Notes: a model not told the origin generated them from the letters alone. Shown: positions 9,382 through 18,899, counted from the first letter of the stretch. The stretch: 64,000 bases of DNA from Alphaproteobacteria bacterium (GCA_030425395.1 JAUIAS010000012.1:29408-93407); one strand, 5' to 3'. A program made the numbers and translations.

Positions 9382-10251
9382 CTATGGTTCAATGGGCGTC
9401 CAGTCGCGCATACGCTTGCGAAACCATGTCCGCTGGCGCTTGGCGAACTGGCGCGTTGCGATACCCGCCCGTTCAAGCGTTTGATCGCGATCCGTTGTTC
9501 CGTCCACGTAATCCATCAATTCCGGCACCCCGATGGCGCGAAAAGCAGGGCGCGCAGGGTCGTAGTGCGGGCGCATCGCGGCGATCTCCTCCAGCGCGCC
9601 ACCGTCCATCATCGATTCGAATCGTCCAAATATGCGAGCCTCAAGCCAGGCTTTGGGCGCATCGACAACCAAAGCGTGACAGTCCGACAGATCCAGATCC
9701 GGGGCAGGGGTCTGATCGTGCCATTGCGCCAGCCCGCGCCCGGTCTGCTGCAGAACCTCCCAGGCGCGCTGCACGCGGGCACGGTTCTGCAAATCAATCC
9801 GTGCCGCTGTGAGCGGATCCAGCCCGGCGATCAATGCCGGGGTTTCGAGTGTGTCCGCACGCGCGCGCACCGCGGGATCGGTTTCAGGGATATGTGCCAG
9901 CCCTTCCGTGAGCGCGAGAAAATATAATCCGGTGCCGCCCACGATGATCGGACGGGTCGCGCCGCCCAGAATGTGGCGCACTTCGCGCAACCAATGGCCG
10001 GCCGAATACGGCGCATCCCACGCGACGTGACCATATAGCGCATGAGGCGCGCGGGCCTCTTCGGCAGCGGACGGGCGCGCGGTGATCACACGCCAGCAAT
10101 CATAGACCTGACTTGCATCTGCGTTGACGATAACCCCACCCTGACGGGTGGCAATCTCCAACGCCAGCGCGGATTTTCCCGATGCGGTCGGCCCCGCGAT
10201 CAACACCGGGCGCTCGGCATCAAGGCCGGAAATCAACGCGTCGATCTTCAT
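9382..10251 (-). CDS. miaA: tRNA dimethylallyltransferase
   Basis: The enzyme transfers a dimethylallyl group from DMAPP to N6 of A37 in tRNAs reading UNN codons, the first step to ms2i6A. The protein has 289 residues. It has P-loop [10 protein letters not shown] near residue 16, followed by the substrate segments [11 protein letters not shown] and [11 protein letters not shown]. The C-terminal [16 protein letters not shown] contacts tRNA. I chose ATG 10251, which starts [10 protein letters not shown]. The open frame extends to 10296, but the extra residues ([10 protein letters not shown]) are unlike the family. It is divergent from pyrH across about 115 bases. Confidence 0.96.
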   Translation of the reverse strand: MKIDALISGLDAERPVLIAGPTASGKSALALEIATRQGGVIVNADASQVYDCWRVITARPSAAEEARAPHALYGHVAWDAPYSAGHWLREVRHILGGATRPIIVGGTGLYFLALTEGLAHIPETDPAVRARADTLETPALIAGLDPLTAARIDLQNRARVQRAWEVLQQTGRGLAQWHDQTPAPDLDLSDCHALVVDAPKAWLEARIFGRFESMMDGGALEEIAAMRPHYDPARPAFRAIGVPELMDYVDGTTDRDQTLERAGIATRQFAKRQRTWFRKRMRDWTPIEP

Positions 10252-10365
10252 AGTTTGCACCCAATTCACAGGGCGCGCGACGAATGTGCAGCACACACAT
10301 TGAATACCGCGCGGTTTTCAGACATTTTGCCGAGGATTTTGACCTGCCAACTGCCGGAGTGCAAC

Positions 10366-11103
10366 ATGACCGACGCCGCCCAACCCGAGGCCCAGACCAA
10401 GTTCAGCCGCGTAATGCTCAAGATCTCGGGCGAAGCGCTCATGGGACCCCAAGGATTCGGGCTGCACCCGCCAACCGTGGAACGTATCGCGGCAGAGGTG
10501 AAATCGGTGCATGATCTGGGCGTCGAAATCTGCATGGTCATCGGCGGGGGCAATATCTTCCGGGGATTGCAAGGCTCGGCGCAGGGCATGGAACGGACCA
10601 CCGCCGATTACATGGGCATGCTGGCCACAGTGATGAATGCGCTGGCCCTGCAATCGGCGCTGGAAGGCCTGGGGGTCTTTACCCGCGTGATCAGCGCGAT
10701 CACAATGAACGAGGTCGCAGAACCCTATATCCGCCGCCGCGCCGTGCGCCACCTTGAAAAGAAGCGGGTGTGCATCTTTGCTGCCGGCACGGGCAATCCG
10801 TATTTTACCACCGACACCGCGGCCACCCTGCGCGCCAATGAAATGAATTGCGAGGCAATCTTCAAAGGCACCAAGGTTGACGGCGTTTACGACAAGGATC
10901 CTGTCAAGCACGCCGATGCGGTGCGCTATGATACGGTCAGCTACGATGATTGTCTGGCCAAACGCCTCGGGGTCATGGATGCATCCGCCATCGCGCTCGC
11001 GCGTGACAACAACTTGCCGATTATCGTGTTTTCCCTTGATGAACCGGGTGGCTTCCGGGGCATTCTGGCGGGCAAGGGCACCTATACCAAGGTGCAAGGC
11101 TAG
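10366..11103 (+). CDS. pyrH: UMP kinase
   Basis: Phosphorylates UMP to UDP in pyrimidine nucleotide synthesis. The 245-residue protein belongs to the amino-acid-kinase fold and is shown by [13 protein letters not shown] (phosphate-binding start), [21 protein letters not shown] and the C-terminal [16 protein letters not shown] 10366 has GGAG nine bases upstream and starts just before the conserved core; the 108-codon open extension is an artefact of low stop density. It heads the envelope/translation cluster. Unlike the common rpsB-tsf-pyrH-frr order, rpsB and tsf are not upstream; miaA is there, divergent. Confidence 0.96.
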   Translation: MTDAAQPEAQTKFSRVMLKISGEALMGPQGFGLHPPTVERIAAEVKSVHDLGVEICMVIGGGNIFRGLQGSAQGMERTTADYMGMLATVMNALALQSALEGLGVFTRVISAITMNEVAEPYIRRRAVRHLEKKRVCIFAAGTGNPYFTTDTAATLRANEMNCEAIFKGTKVDGVYDKDPVKHADAVRYDTVSYDDCLAKRLGVMDASAIALARDNNLPIIVFSLDEPGGFRGILAGKGTYTKVQG

Positions 11104-11170
11104 CGGTGATTGCCTGCGGGCGGAACGGTTGCAGGTGTGCGTGCCGCAAAAGCGTTTTTCTCGGTGTCGC

Positions 11171-11210
11171 TTCTTTCTCGTTTCAAATACCCCCGCCGGA
11201 GGCGCCCCGC
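11171..11210. repeat. Dispersed intergenic repeat, copy B (pyrH-frr spacer)
   Basis: TTCTTTCTCGTTTCAAATAC, then CCCCGCCGGAGGCGCC. The reverse complement recurs at 53741-53781 almost base for base and continues into the same GC-rich module on the far side. It lies 67 bases after the pyrH stop, so it may mark the end of the pyrH transcript. The 325-base gap 11104-11428 holds this copy, the tandem repeats next to it and, at its end, the frr ribosome site; I see no gene in it. Confidence 0.75.
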
Positions 11211-11312
11211 GACGCGCGCAGCGCGGCGAAAAACTTTTACGAATGACGCGCGTAGCGCGGCGCAAAACTTCGGCATATGGCGCGCGCAGCGCGGCGCAAA
11301 TGATTATCTTGC
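11211..11312. repeat. Three 34-bp tandem repeats with internal palindromes
   Basis: Units start at 11211, 11245 and 11279. Each begins with GACGCGCGCAGCGCGGCG (or one- to two-base variants), whose CGCGC-gca-GCGCG core folds on itself, then carries a less conserved A/T-rich half (AAAACTT.. in the first two). The third unit runs into another GC palindrome (GCCGCGCccGGCGCGGC). Two similar units occur in opposite orientation near 53692-53740. The units are contiguous, with no spacers, so this is not a CRISPR array. Confidence 0.8.
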
Positions 11313-11428
11313 CGCGCCCGGCGCGGCACCGCACGGCGGATCGGGTGCGATCAGCGCATGGACAAATCGACGGGTGAGCGCGTATAGATCGCGGGACGGT
11401 TTCAAGCGACCGGGAGAAGAGAGAGCAG

Positions 11429-11992
11429 ATGGCTGACGATTTCGAACTGGATACCGATGACCTCAAGCGCCGTATGGATGGTGCCATGAGTTCATTGAAG
11501 ACTGAATTTGCATCGTTGCGCACCGGGCGTGCGAGTTCTTCGATGCTGGAACCGGTGCAGGTGGACGCCTACGGGCAGATGACGCCGATCAATCAGGTCG
11601 GTACCGTCAACGTGCCCGAGCCACGCATGGTGACGATCAATGTCTGGGACAAGGGTCTTGTCGGTAAGGTCGAAAAGGCCATCCGCGAAAGCGGTCTGGG
11701 CATCAACCCGCAGTTGAACGGCACCATCATCATGCTGCCGATCCCTGAGCTCAACGAAGAGCGTCGCCGCGAGTTGACCAAGGTCGCCGGACAATATGCC
11801 GAAGGCGCGCGCGTTGCGATCCGCAATGTCCGCCGGGACGGCATGGACCAGATCAAGAAGGCCAAGGCGGACGGGATGTCCGAAGACGATCAGAAATTCT
11901 GGGAATCCGAGGTTCAGGATCTGACCAACCAGATGATCGCTGCGGTCGATGCGGCGCTTGAGAGCAAGCAAGCCGAGATCATGCAGGTCTGA
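11429..11992 (+). CDS. frr: Ribosome recycling factor
   Basis: With EF-G it splits post-termination ribosomes. The 187-residue length is standard. The three-helix-bundle and beta-domain signatures are visible: [20 protein letters not shown] near residues 28-47, [25 protein letters not shown], and [20 protein letters not shown] in the last third. AGAAGAGAGAGCAG precedes the ATG. It is normally cotranscribed with pyrH; here a 325-base repeat-bearing spacer separates them, so it may have its own promoter or rely on read-through. Confidence 0.97.
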   Translation: MADDFELDTDDLKRRMDGAMSSLKTEFASLRTGRASSSMLEPVQVDAYGQMTPINQVGTVNVPEPRMVTINVWDKGLVGKVEKAIRESGLGINPQLNGTIIMLPIPELNEERRRELTKVAGQYAEGARVAIRNVRRDGMDQIKKAKADGMSEDDQKFWESEVQDLTNQMIAAVDAALESKQAEIMQV

Positions 11993-12003
11993 GACAGCGC
12001 AGC

Positions 12004-12738
12004 ATGCCCAATCCAACAGCAGTCGCGCCTTTGGCCAAGGCCCCCAATCACGTTGCCATCATCATGGATGGCAATGGCCGTTGGGCGCAGGCGCGAGGCC
12101 GTCCGCGCCTGTTTGGCCATCATGCGGGCGCGCGCCGGGTGCGCGAAGTGGTCGAGGCCGCTGCCGGGTTGGGCATCCGCTACCTGACGATTTTTGCCTT
12201 TTCGACCGAGAACTGGAAGCGGACCCAGGTCGAGGTTGCGGGGCTGATGAACCTGTTCCGGCGATACATCCTGCACGAAACACGGTCGCTTGTGGAAAAC
12301 GACGTTCGGGTGCGGTTTATCGGTGACCGGGTCAAGCTGGATCAAAAATTGATTGAGCTGATGGATGAGCTGGAAACCCTGACCGAAACCAACGACGGTA
12401 TCCACCTGACCATCGCCATCAATTATGGTGGCCGGGACGAGGTGGCGCGCGCCACTAAACTTCTTGCCGAAGATGTCGCCGCAGGCAAACTGGCCCCGGC
12501 GGATGTGGATGAGGAAACCCTTCCGCGCTATCTGGATACACGGGTGTTGCCCGATCCAGATCTCGTGATCCGCACCAGCGGCGAGGCGCGGATTTCCAAT
12601 TTTCTGTTGTGGCAGTCGGCCTATGCCGAATACGAATTCATCGACACGCTCTGGCCTGATTTTACGGCGCAAGAGCTTGAAACCCTGTGCCAATCCTATG
12701 CCAGCCGCGACCGGCGTTATGGCGGGGCCCGCGCATGA
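12004..12738 (+). CDS. uppS: Undecaprenyl diphosphate synthase (cis-prenyltransferase)
   Basis: Adds eight isopentenyl units in cis to farnesyl diphosphate to make the C55 lipid carrier for peptidoglycan and O-antigen. The 244-residue protein shows the family motifs: IIMDGNGRWAQARGRPRLFG with the catalytic Asp near residue 21, TIFAFSTENWKR, and the C-terminal DLVIRTSGEARISNFLLWQS. The start lies 11 bases after frr. The stop overlaps the cdsA start (ATGA), which suggests translational coupling. Confidence 0.96.
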   Translation: MPNPTAVAPLAKAPNHVAIIMDGNGRWAQARGRPRLFGHHAGARRVREVVEAAAGLGIRYLTIFAFSTENWKRTQVEVAGLMNLFRRYILHETRSLVENDVRVRFIGDRVKLDQKLIELMDELETLTETNDGIHLTIAINYGGRDEVARATKLLAEDVAAGKLAPADVDEETLPRYLDTRVLPDPDLVIRTSGEARISNFLLWQSAYAEYEFIDTLWPDFTAQELETLCQSYASRDRRYGGARA

Positions 12739-13541
12739 GCGGGGCAGGGCAGTGGTCTGACCTCGCGGCGCGGGTGGCGTCGGCTTTGGTAATGTTGGTG
12801 GTGGGACTGGCGGCTGTGGCTGCGGGCGGTCACGTGTTTCATGTCTTTGCAGCGGTGCTCTGTGGGGTGATGATCTGGGAATTGGTTCGGATGGTTTCCG
12901 TGACCAACCAAGATCAGGATCAACCCGGTCTTGCGGCTGGGCTGGGTGCGATTGCCGGGGTTTCCGCGATGGCGGCGATCTACCTGCCCGCAGGGCTTGG
13001 CTTGCCGGTCCTGTTTCTTCCCGCGCTCGCAGGTCTTGCAAAGCTGACCGAGGGGCGCCGCGTTTTCATAACCTATGCGATGCTGATCATGCTGGCTGGT
13101 TTCGGCCTCATGGGGGTTCGCGACGATTTTGGCTTGTTGTGGATGCTTTGGCTGGTTGCGGTTGTCGTGGTCACGGACGTGGCCGGGTATTTCGCCGGGC
13201 GTCTGATTGGCGGGCCAAAGTTCTGGCCCCGCGTCAGTCCGAAAAAGACGTGGTCAGGCACCGTTGCGGGCTGGGTCGGGGCAGCCGTCGTGGCCTTTGT
13301 CTTCATGATGCAAACCGGGGCGGACGCTTCTTTGATCGGAATGTCCGTATCCGTTGCGATGGCATCGCAACTTGGAGACATCGCCGAGAGCGCGATCAAG
13401 CGGCGCTCGGATGTCAAGGACAGCAGCGCCCTTATCCCCGGACACGGCGGCGTGCTGGACCGGTTCGACGGGATGCTGGGGGCATCAGCCTTCCTGCTGG
13501 TTGCAGGACCGATCGTGGGTTTCCCGCCGGTCGGGATGTAA
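12735..13541 (+). CDS. cdsA: Phosphatidate cytidylyltransferase
   Basis: Makes CDP-diacylglycerol from phosphatidate and CTP at the inner membrane, the branch point for all phospholipids. The protein has 268 residues and about seven transmembrane helices. The family signature is complete at the C-terminus: SAIKRRSDVKDSSALIPGHG followed by GVLDRFDGM, with the catalytic KD and the HGG..DR..D set. ATG 12735 overlaps the uppS stop; the earlier open start at 12687 lies inside uppS and lacks the hydrophobic N-terminus. dxr follows after four bases. Confidence 0.95.
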   Translation: MSGAGQWSDLAARVASALVMLVVGLAAVAAGGHVFHVFAAVLCGVMIWELVRMVSVTNQDQDQPGLAAGLGAIAGVSAMAAIYLPAGLGLPVLFLPALAGLAKLTEGRRVFITYAMLIMLAGFGLMGVRDDFGLLWMLWLVAVVVVTDVAGYFAGRLIGGPKFWPRVSPKKTWSGTVAGWVGAAVVAFVFMMQTGADASLIGMSVSVAMASQLGDIAESAIKRRSDVKDSSALIPGHGGVLDRFDGMLGASAFLLVAGPIVGFPPVGM

Positions 13542-13545
13542 CGGC

Positions 13546-14721
13546 ATGCGTCGCGTTTCGATTTTTGGTGCAACCGGGTCCATCGGTCAGAACACAATCG
13601 ACCTGATTGCGCGCGCGCCACAGGATTACGATGTGGTCGCTCTGACAGGTGCGGGGAATATCGCCCAGCTGGCTGCGGATGCGCGACGCCTTGGGGCCGA
13701 TGTGGCCGTGACCGCTTATGATGATCGCCTTGACGACCTGCGCGCCGCCCTCAAAGGGTCTGGCGTTGCGGCGGCGGCCGGTCACAATGCCTTGATCGAA
13801 GCGGCGGCGCGGCCGGCGGATTGGGTGATGTCGGCCATTGTCGGTGCGGCAGGGCTTGCCCCGGGGCTGACAGCCCTTGAACAGGGCGCGACCCTGGCAC
13901 TGGCGAACAAGGAAACCTTGGTTTGTGCAGGCGGCTTGGTGCTGGACACAGCGGCGCGCAACGGGGCGCGTCTGTTGCCAGTGGACAGCGAACATTCGGC
14001 GGTGTTTCAGGCGTTGATCGGCGAAGACATCGCCGCCGTCGAGAGGATCATTATTACCGCGTCGGGGGGTGCGTTTCGCGATTGGCCGATCAAGGATCTG
14101 GCGAAGGCCACATTGGCGCAAGCATCGAGCCACCCCAATTGGGCGATGGGCCAGCGTATTACCATCGACAGCGCCTCAATGTTCAATAAGGCGCTGGAGC
14201 TAATTGAAACCAAAGAGTTTTTTGGCGTTCGGCCGGAGCAGATAGAAACCATCATCCACCCCGAATCGATGATCCACGCGCTGGTTGGCTTTGTTGATGG
14301 GGCCTTGATGGCCCATGTCGGCCCGCCTGACATGCGTCATGCCATTGGCTTTGCCTTGCACTGGCCCGAGCGGCGCGATCTACCGGTCGAACGGCTGGAT
14401 CTGGCGCGGGTTTCGCAGCTTAACTTTCGCGCCCCTGACGAGGCGCGGTATCCCGCGCTTCGTCTTGCGCGGCAGGTCATGGAACGCGGCGGATTGTCGG
14501 GTGCAGTTTTCAACGCCGCCAAGGAACGCGCGCTGGACGCGTTTATCGCCGGGCGTATCGGTTTTGTGGACATGGCGTCGGTGGTTGAGGAGGTTCTCGG
14601 CCAATTTGAGGCAGAAGCGGGTCTTATTGACGCCCCAATGTCCCTTGATAATGTCCTGAAGACGGACCATCTCGCACGGAAGAAGGCGGATGGGATTATG
14701 GCAGAGAGAGCAGGAAAATAG
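13546..14721 (+). CDS. dxr: 1-deoxy-D-xylulose 5-phosphate reductoisomerase
   Basis: Second step of the MEP isoprenoid pathway: DXP to MEP with NADPH. The 391-residue protein has the NADPH-binding start RRVSIFGATGSIGQNT, LANKETLVCAG, the metal/substrate motif PVDSEHSAVFQ, ITASGGAFRDWP, IDSASMFNKALELIE and HPESMIHALV. This supplies precursor for the neighbouring uppS. ATG 13546 begins the Rossmann fold; the longer open frame overlaps cdsA. It is tightly packed between cdsA and rseP. Confidence 0.97.
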   Translation: MRRVSIFGATGSIGQNTIDLIARAPQDYDVVALTGAGNIAQLAADARRLGADVAVTAYDDRLDDLRAALKGSGVAAAAGHNALIEAAARPADWVMSAIVGAAGLAPGLTALEQGATLALANKETLVCAGGLVLDTAARNGARLLPVDSEHSAVFQALIGEDIAAVERIIITASGGAFRDWPIKDLAKATLAQASSHPNWAMGQRITIDSASMFNKALELIETKEFFGVRPEQIETIIHPESMIHALVGFVDGALMAHVGPPDMRHAIGFALHWPERRDLPVERLDLARVSQLNFRAPDEARYPALRLARQVMERGGLSGAVFNAAKERALDAFIAGRIGFVDMASVVEEVLGQFEAEAGLIDAPMSLDNVLKTDHLARKKADGIMAERAGK

Positions 14722-14722
14722 A

Positions 14723-16075
14723 GTGGATGTAATCGGTCTCATTCCGCAGTTTGGCGGACTTGTCTGGACGGTGCTGGCGTTTGTTCTGGCATTGTCGATC
14801 ATTGTGGCGGTGCATGAATACGGCCATTACATTGTCGGGCGCTGGTCCGGCATTCATGCCGAGGTGTTTTCTTTGGGCTTCGGTCCGGTCCTGCTTTCCC
14901 GCGTTGATCGTCATGGAACGCGCTGGCAATTCGCGCTGCTGCCATTTGGCGGATATGTGAAATTCGCCGGGGACGCGGATGCGGCCTCGGGCAAGGATGA
15001 GGACGCACTTGCAGCCGTGGCCGAAGATCCGGTGGCGCTGCGTCGCACGATGCATGGTGCCCCCCTTTGGGCGCGTGCGGCCACCGTTGCAGCGGGGCCC
15101 GCGTTCAACTTTCTGATGTCGATTATCGTTTTCGGTGCCGTCTTCGCGGTCCAAGGGGTCGCGACCGATCCCCTGCGCGTCGGTGAAACACGCGATCTGC
15201 CCGCCGGGTTCTATGGCCTTCAGGAAGGCGACGAAATCACAGCCATTGCAGGCACTCCGGCTCCGTCATTTGACGAGGCGAGCCAATGGAAAAGCTTTAC
15301 CGACGGAATTCCGCAGCAGCCTGTCCTGCAATATGACATCATGCGCGACGGGCGCGCTCTGTCGGTGGACGGACCGTATCTGTTTCCGCCACACGTGCGT
15401 CAGGTGGCTCCGCGCAGCGCAGCCGACGATATCGAGCTCAAGCCCGGTGACGTGATCACCGCGATAGATGGTGCGCCGATCTTTGCCTTTCAGGAACTGA
15501 AGGATGCAGTGGAATCGTCCAATGGGCGGGTTTTGCTTTTGGATGTGTGGCGCGACGGACAGGTGATGGAATTTGCGCTGGCACCCAAAAGGGTGGATGA
15601 ACCTTTGCCGGATGGCGGGTTTGCGACCCAGTGGCGTATTGGCATTGCCGGCGGCATGGCATTCGATCCCGCAACGCGGCCCACGGGCGTGTTTCAGGCC
15701 ATTCAGGGCGGCGCCGCGCAAACCTGGTCGGTTATCCAAAGTTCCATGTCGGGGCTGTGGCATATCGTGACGGGTGCGATTTCGACGTGTAACCTTTCGG
15801 GGCCGCTTGGCATCGCGGAAACCTCGGGGTCGATGGCGTCGCAGGGGGCCGAAAACTTCATCTGGTTCATCGCTGTGCTGTCCACTGCGGTGGGGCTTTT
15901 GAACCTGTTCCCTGTGCCTGCACTGGATGGCGGTCACCTCGTATTTTATGCCTATGAAGCAGTAACAGGCCGTCCGCCCAACGATACGGCGCTGCGAATT
16001 CTGATGACGGTGGGGATCGGACTGATCCTGGCAATGATGGTCTTTGCCTTGGGTAACGATATCTTCTGCCCATGA
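14723..16075 (+). CDS. rseP: RIP metalloprotease RseP (site-2 protease)
   Basis: This intramembrane zinc protease cuts anti-sigma factors and leftover signal peptides. The 450-residue protein has HEYGH in the first transmembrane segment (near residue 32), FGPVLLSR and FGGYVKFAGD next to it. A PDZ-like region follows, with paired LQEGDEITAI and LKPGDVITAI segments. The second zinc-ligand motif LFPVPALDGGH is in the C-terminal membrane part. I prefer GTG 14723, directly after the dxr stop with AGGA upstream. An ATG at 14690 would overlap dxr by 32 bases and push HExxH eleven residues further from the N-terminus. Confidence 0.93.
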   Translation: MDVIGLIPQFGGLVWTVLAFVLALSIIVAVHEYGHYIVGRWSGIHAEVFSLGFGPVLLSRVDRHGTRWQFALLPFGGYVKFAGDADAASGKDEDALAAVAEDPVALRRTMHGAPLWARAATVAAGPAFNFLMSIIVFGAVFAVQGVATDPLRVGETRDLPAGFYGLQEGDEITAIAGTPAPSFDEASQWKSFTDGIPQQPVLQYDIMRDGRALSVDGPYLFPPHVRQVAPRSAADDIELKPGDVITAIDGAPIFAFQELKDAVESSNGRVLLLDVWRDGQVMEFALAPKRVDEPLPDGGFATQWRIGIAGGMAFDPATRPTGVFQAIQGGAAQTWSVIQSSMSGLWHIVTGAISTCNLSGPLGIAETSGSMASQGAENFIWFIAVLSTAVGLLNLFPVPALDGGHLVFYAYEAVTGRPPNDTALRILMTVGIGLILAMMVFALGNDIFCP

Positions 16076-16234
16076 ACGCAGGCCAAGGTCTGATGGACAC
16101 TGGTGCGGCCATGGACCGGATGGGCTGGTGAACACCCCGTAATAAAAGGTGTTTTGGGCGGAAAGGTCATATCTCTGCCCAATTCCCGCCCCAAACAAGA
16201 GGCATGGTAACAACATCGCAAAAGGATGTACGCT

Positions 16235-16363
16235 ATGCAAACCATTCAGAACAGTTATCGCGGTTTGAGTCTCTTGTTCGAGATTAACGGTGATCGTTTG
16301 CTTTATGTGGGCACGATTGCCCTGTCTTTGGCGACGGCTGCCTATGTCGTGAGCTTTCTTTAA
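16235..16363 (+). CDS. 42-residue single-span membrane protein between rseP and bamA
   Basis: The short frame starts with ATG 16235, with AAAGGATG nine bases upstream, and codes for MQTIQNSYRGLSLLFEINGD followed by one clear transmembrane helix (about residues 22-41, LLYVGTIALSLATAAYVV) and TAA. A perfect intrinsic terminator 70 bases later makes it a complete transcription unit. The proper ribosome site, the amphipathic head plus helix, and the terminator argue that it is real. I do not recognise a characterised family. A role in envelope assembly or stress is suggested only by its neighbours rseP, bamA and ompH. Confidence 0.72.
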   Translation: MQTIQNSYRGLSLLFEINGDRLLYVGTIALSLATAAYVVSFL

Positions 16364-16433
16364 GCGCCGCGCGCGCCAAATCAGACCTTCCTTTTTCGCG
16401 CCCGGACCGCCCTCGTTCCGGGTTCGTCAGAAC

Positions 16434-16465
16434 GGCCCGCAACTTATCGCGTTGCGGGCCTTTTT
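16434..16465 (+). terminator. Intrinsic terminator after the 42-residue gene
   Basis: A ten-base perfect stem GGCCCGCAAC / GTTGCGGGCC with loop TTATCGC, followed by TTTTT. It separates the rseP/small-protein unit from bamA, so bamA needs its own promoter in the remaining 70 bases. Confidence 0.92.
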
Positions 16466-16535
16466 GTGGTTTTGACAACGCGGGACATTCCCGATACTCA
16501 GGGGTCAATAGCTGCTAAAAAATAGGTTCTGATCC

Positions 16536-18899
16536 ATGGGACAGGGGACAATCGCGGGTAAATCCTGCGGCTTCCGATTTAACAAGGTCCATATGTTGTG
16601 GTCCGCACCGCTCGCGCTTTTCCTAAGCATTGCAATGGCTTTGATGGTTTTTCCGACCGTTTCCGCCGCACAGGATTACCGGTTCAATGCTGTCTCTGTT
16701 CAGGGAAATCAGCGTATCGAATCCGGCACGATTCTGACCTACGCGGGAATCGCTCGCGGTGAAACGGTCTCGGCTGGTGAGCTGAACGACGCCTATCAGC
16801 GCATCGTGAACAGCGGATTGTTCGAATCCGTCGAAATAGAGCCGCGCGGTGGCACGCTTGTTATCTCGGTCAAGGAATACCCGGTCATCATCCGGTTGGC
16901 CTTTGAAGGCAACAAGCGGATCAAGGACGAAGACCTCGAAGGGTTTATTCAATCCGCGCCGCGCCGGGTGCTCAACCCCGCGCAGGCCGAAAAGGACGCG
17001 GCGACCATCGCCGAAGCGTATAGCCAACAAGGCCGCATCGCCGCCACCGCCACGCCGCGCATCATTCGCCGTGGCGACAACCGCGTCGATCTGATCTTTG
17101 AAATCGCCGAAGGTGACACGATCGAGGTGGAACGCGTGTCGGTTGTTGGCAACCGCGTCTTTTCCGACCGCCGTTTGCGCCGTGTTCTTGAAACAAAGCA
17201 GGCCGGCATTCTGCGCGCCTTTGTGCGCTCTGACACGTTGATTGAAGATCGGGTCGAATTCGACAAACAGGTTCTTCGCGACTTCTATCAGTCGCGCGGC
17301 TATATCGACTTCCGCGTCAAGGATGTGAACGCCGAACTTACCCGCAAGCGCGACGCGTTTTTTGTGACCTTCAACGTCGAAGAAGGGCAGCAATTCACAT
17401 TTGGCGAAATTACCACCGTATCGGAATATGACGGCATTGACGCACAGGCCTATCAGGACGTGCTCAAGATCAAACCGGGTGTGGTCTATTCGCCGTCTCT
17501 TGTCGAAAACTCAATCTCCCGGCAGGAACGCCTCGCGCTGAACAATGCGGTGGACTTCCTCAGGGTCGAACCCCGGATCACCCGCAACGATGCGGACCTG
17601 ACGCTGGATGTCGAATTTGTTCTGACCCGTGGCCCGCGCATTTTTGTCGAGCGTATCGACATCGAAGGCAACACCACCACCCTTGACCGGGTGATCCGCC
17701 GCCAGTTCCGGATCGTTGAGGGCGACCCGTTCAACCCCCGCGAAATTCGCGAAAGCGCCGAACGCATCCGGGCATTGGGTTTCTTCTCTGAATCTGATGT
17801 GCAGGCCCGCGAAGGCAGCTCGGACGATCAGGTCATCGTCGGCGTCGATGTGACCGAACAGCCAACAGGCTCACTCAGCCTTGGCGGCTCCTACTCGGTC
17901 AATGACGGTTTCGGGATCGCTCTGGGCCTTGAGGAAAACAACTTCCTCGGGCGGGGCCAGAAGCTGCGGTTCGATTGGTCCTCGGCAGAGGACGCGGCCT
18001 CCTATGGGCTGTCGTTTGTGGAACCGAACCTGTTGGGCCGGGATGTCGAACTGGGCTTGTCTGCCTTCTATACCGAAGCGGATTCCAGCTTTTCGACCTA
18101 TGACACCGAAAGCCTTACTTTCCGCCCGTCGCTGACATTCCCGATCAGCGAAAACGGTCGCCTGCAACTGCGCATGGCCGCCAAGGAAAGCGAAATGAAG
18201 GCCCGTGCCCTGCCTACGCATGGCACTGTCATAGGCAATGAAATCGCTATTGGCCCACAAACCGATCTGTCGTTCGGCTATACCTATTCCTTCGACAGCC
18301 GGATTACCGGTCTGAACCCGAACGCTGGTGTCCTCTTGCAGGTCAGCCAGGATTACGCCGGGTTTGGCGGTGATAGTGAATACATCAAGACCAGCGCCCG
18401 TGCCGTTGCCCAAACCAAGGTGTTTAACGAAGAAGTCACGCTGCGTGCCACGCTCGAGGCCGGTTCGTTGAATTGGAAGACCGGCACCAACAGCCGTGCA
18501 AGTGATCGCTTTATTCTGGGGCCACGCACGATCCGCGGGTTTGAACCCGGCGGGATTGGCCCGCGCGATCAAACCGGTGGTTTTGACGATCCGCTGGGCG
18601 GTAACCTCTATGCCGTGGCGCGGTTCGAGGCGGACTTCCCGCTTGGCTTGCCCGAGGAAATCGGGATGCGCGGCGGCGTGTTCTATGATGTCGGCAACGT
18701 CTGGGATATCAAGAACGTGAACACCGTGGGGGCAACCAATATCGTTGGTGCCAACGGATCTGCACGCCACGTCATCGGCTTTGCACTGTTCTGGGACACC
18801 GCGATCGGTCCGCTTCGGTTCAACTTCACCAACGCGCTGAGCAAAGAGACCTTTGACAAGGAACAGACCTTCGACTTCACGATCTCGACCAATTTCTGA
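16536..18899 (+). CDS. bamA: Outer-membrane protein assembly factor BamA
   Basis: Central subunit of the BAM complex, which folds beta-barrel proteins into the outer membrane. The 787-residue protein has a signal peptide ending near VFPTVSAAQ (about residue 46). Five POTRA domains follow (about 47-440), recognisable by repeats such as FNAVSVQGNQRIESGTIL, IEVERVSVVGNRVF and IFVERIDIEGNTTT. The 16-strand barrel contains SLSLGGSYSVNDGFGIALG and the conserved FILGPRTIRGFEPGGIGPRD lid loop. The last residue is Phe (ISTNF), the usual barrel-closing signal. The N-terminal extension before the signal helix is slightly long. Confidence 0.96.
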   Translation: MGQGTIAGKSCGFRFNKVHMLWSAPLALFLSIAMALMVFPTVSAAQDYRFNAVSVQGNQRIESGTILTYAGIARGETVSAGELNDAYQRIVNSGLFESVEIEPRGGTLVISVKEYPVIIRLAFEGNKRIKDEDLEGFIQSAPRRVLNPAQAEKDAATIAEAYSQQGRIAATATPRIIRRGDNRVDLIFEIAEGDTIEVERVSVVGNRVFSDRRLRRVLETKQAGILRAFVRSDTLIEDRVEFDKQVLRDFYQSRGYIDFRVKDVNAELTRKRDAFFVTFNVEEGQQFTFGEITTVSEYDGIDAQAYQDVLKIKPGVVYSPSLVENSISRQERLALNNAVDFLRVEPRITRNDADLTLDVEFVLTRGPRIFVERIDIEGNTTTLDRVIRRQFRIVEGDPFNPREIRESAERIRALGFFSESDVQAREGSSDDQVIVGVDVTEQPTGSLSLGGSYSVNDGFGIALGLEENNFLGRGQKLRFDWSSAEDAASYGLSFVEPNLLGRDVELGLSAFYTEADSSFSTYDTESLTFRPSLTFPISENGRLQLRMAAKESEMKARALPTHGTVIGNEIAIGPQTDLSFGYTYSFDSRITGLNPNAGVLLQVSQDYAGFGGDSEYIKTSARAVAQTKVFNEEVTLRATLEAGSLNWKTGTNSRASDRFILGPRTIRGFEPGGIGPRDQTGGFDDPLGGNLYAVARFEADFPLGLPEEIGMRGGVFYDVGNVWDIKNVNTVGATNIVGANGSARHVIGFALFWDTAIGPLRFNFTNALSKETFDKEQTFDFTISTNF

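Noticed and set aside
10042..10365. Long N-terminal extension of pyrH
   Set aside because: The extra residues lie over the miaA start and are unlike any UMP kinase. ATG 10366 has a ribosome site and begins just before the fold.
11211..11312. Possible CRISPR array
   Set aside because: The 34-base units follow each other without unique spacers, the units diverge in their second half, and no cas gene is near.
10318..11523. A 401-codon minus-strand frame opposite pyrH
   Set aside because: pyrH is certain on the plus strand. The frame runs through the tandem repeat region without any protein-like pattern.
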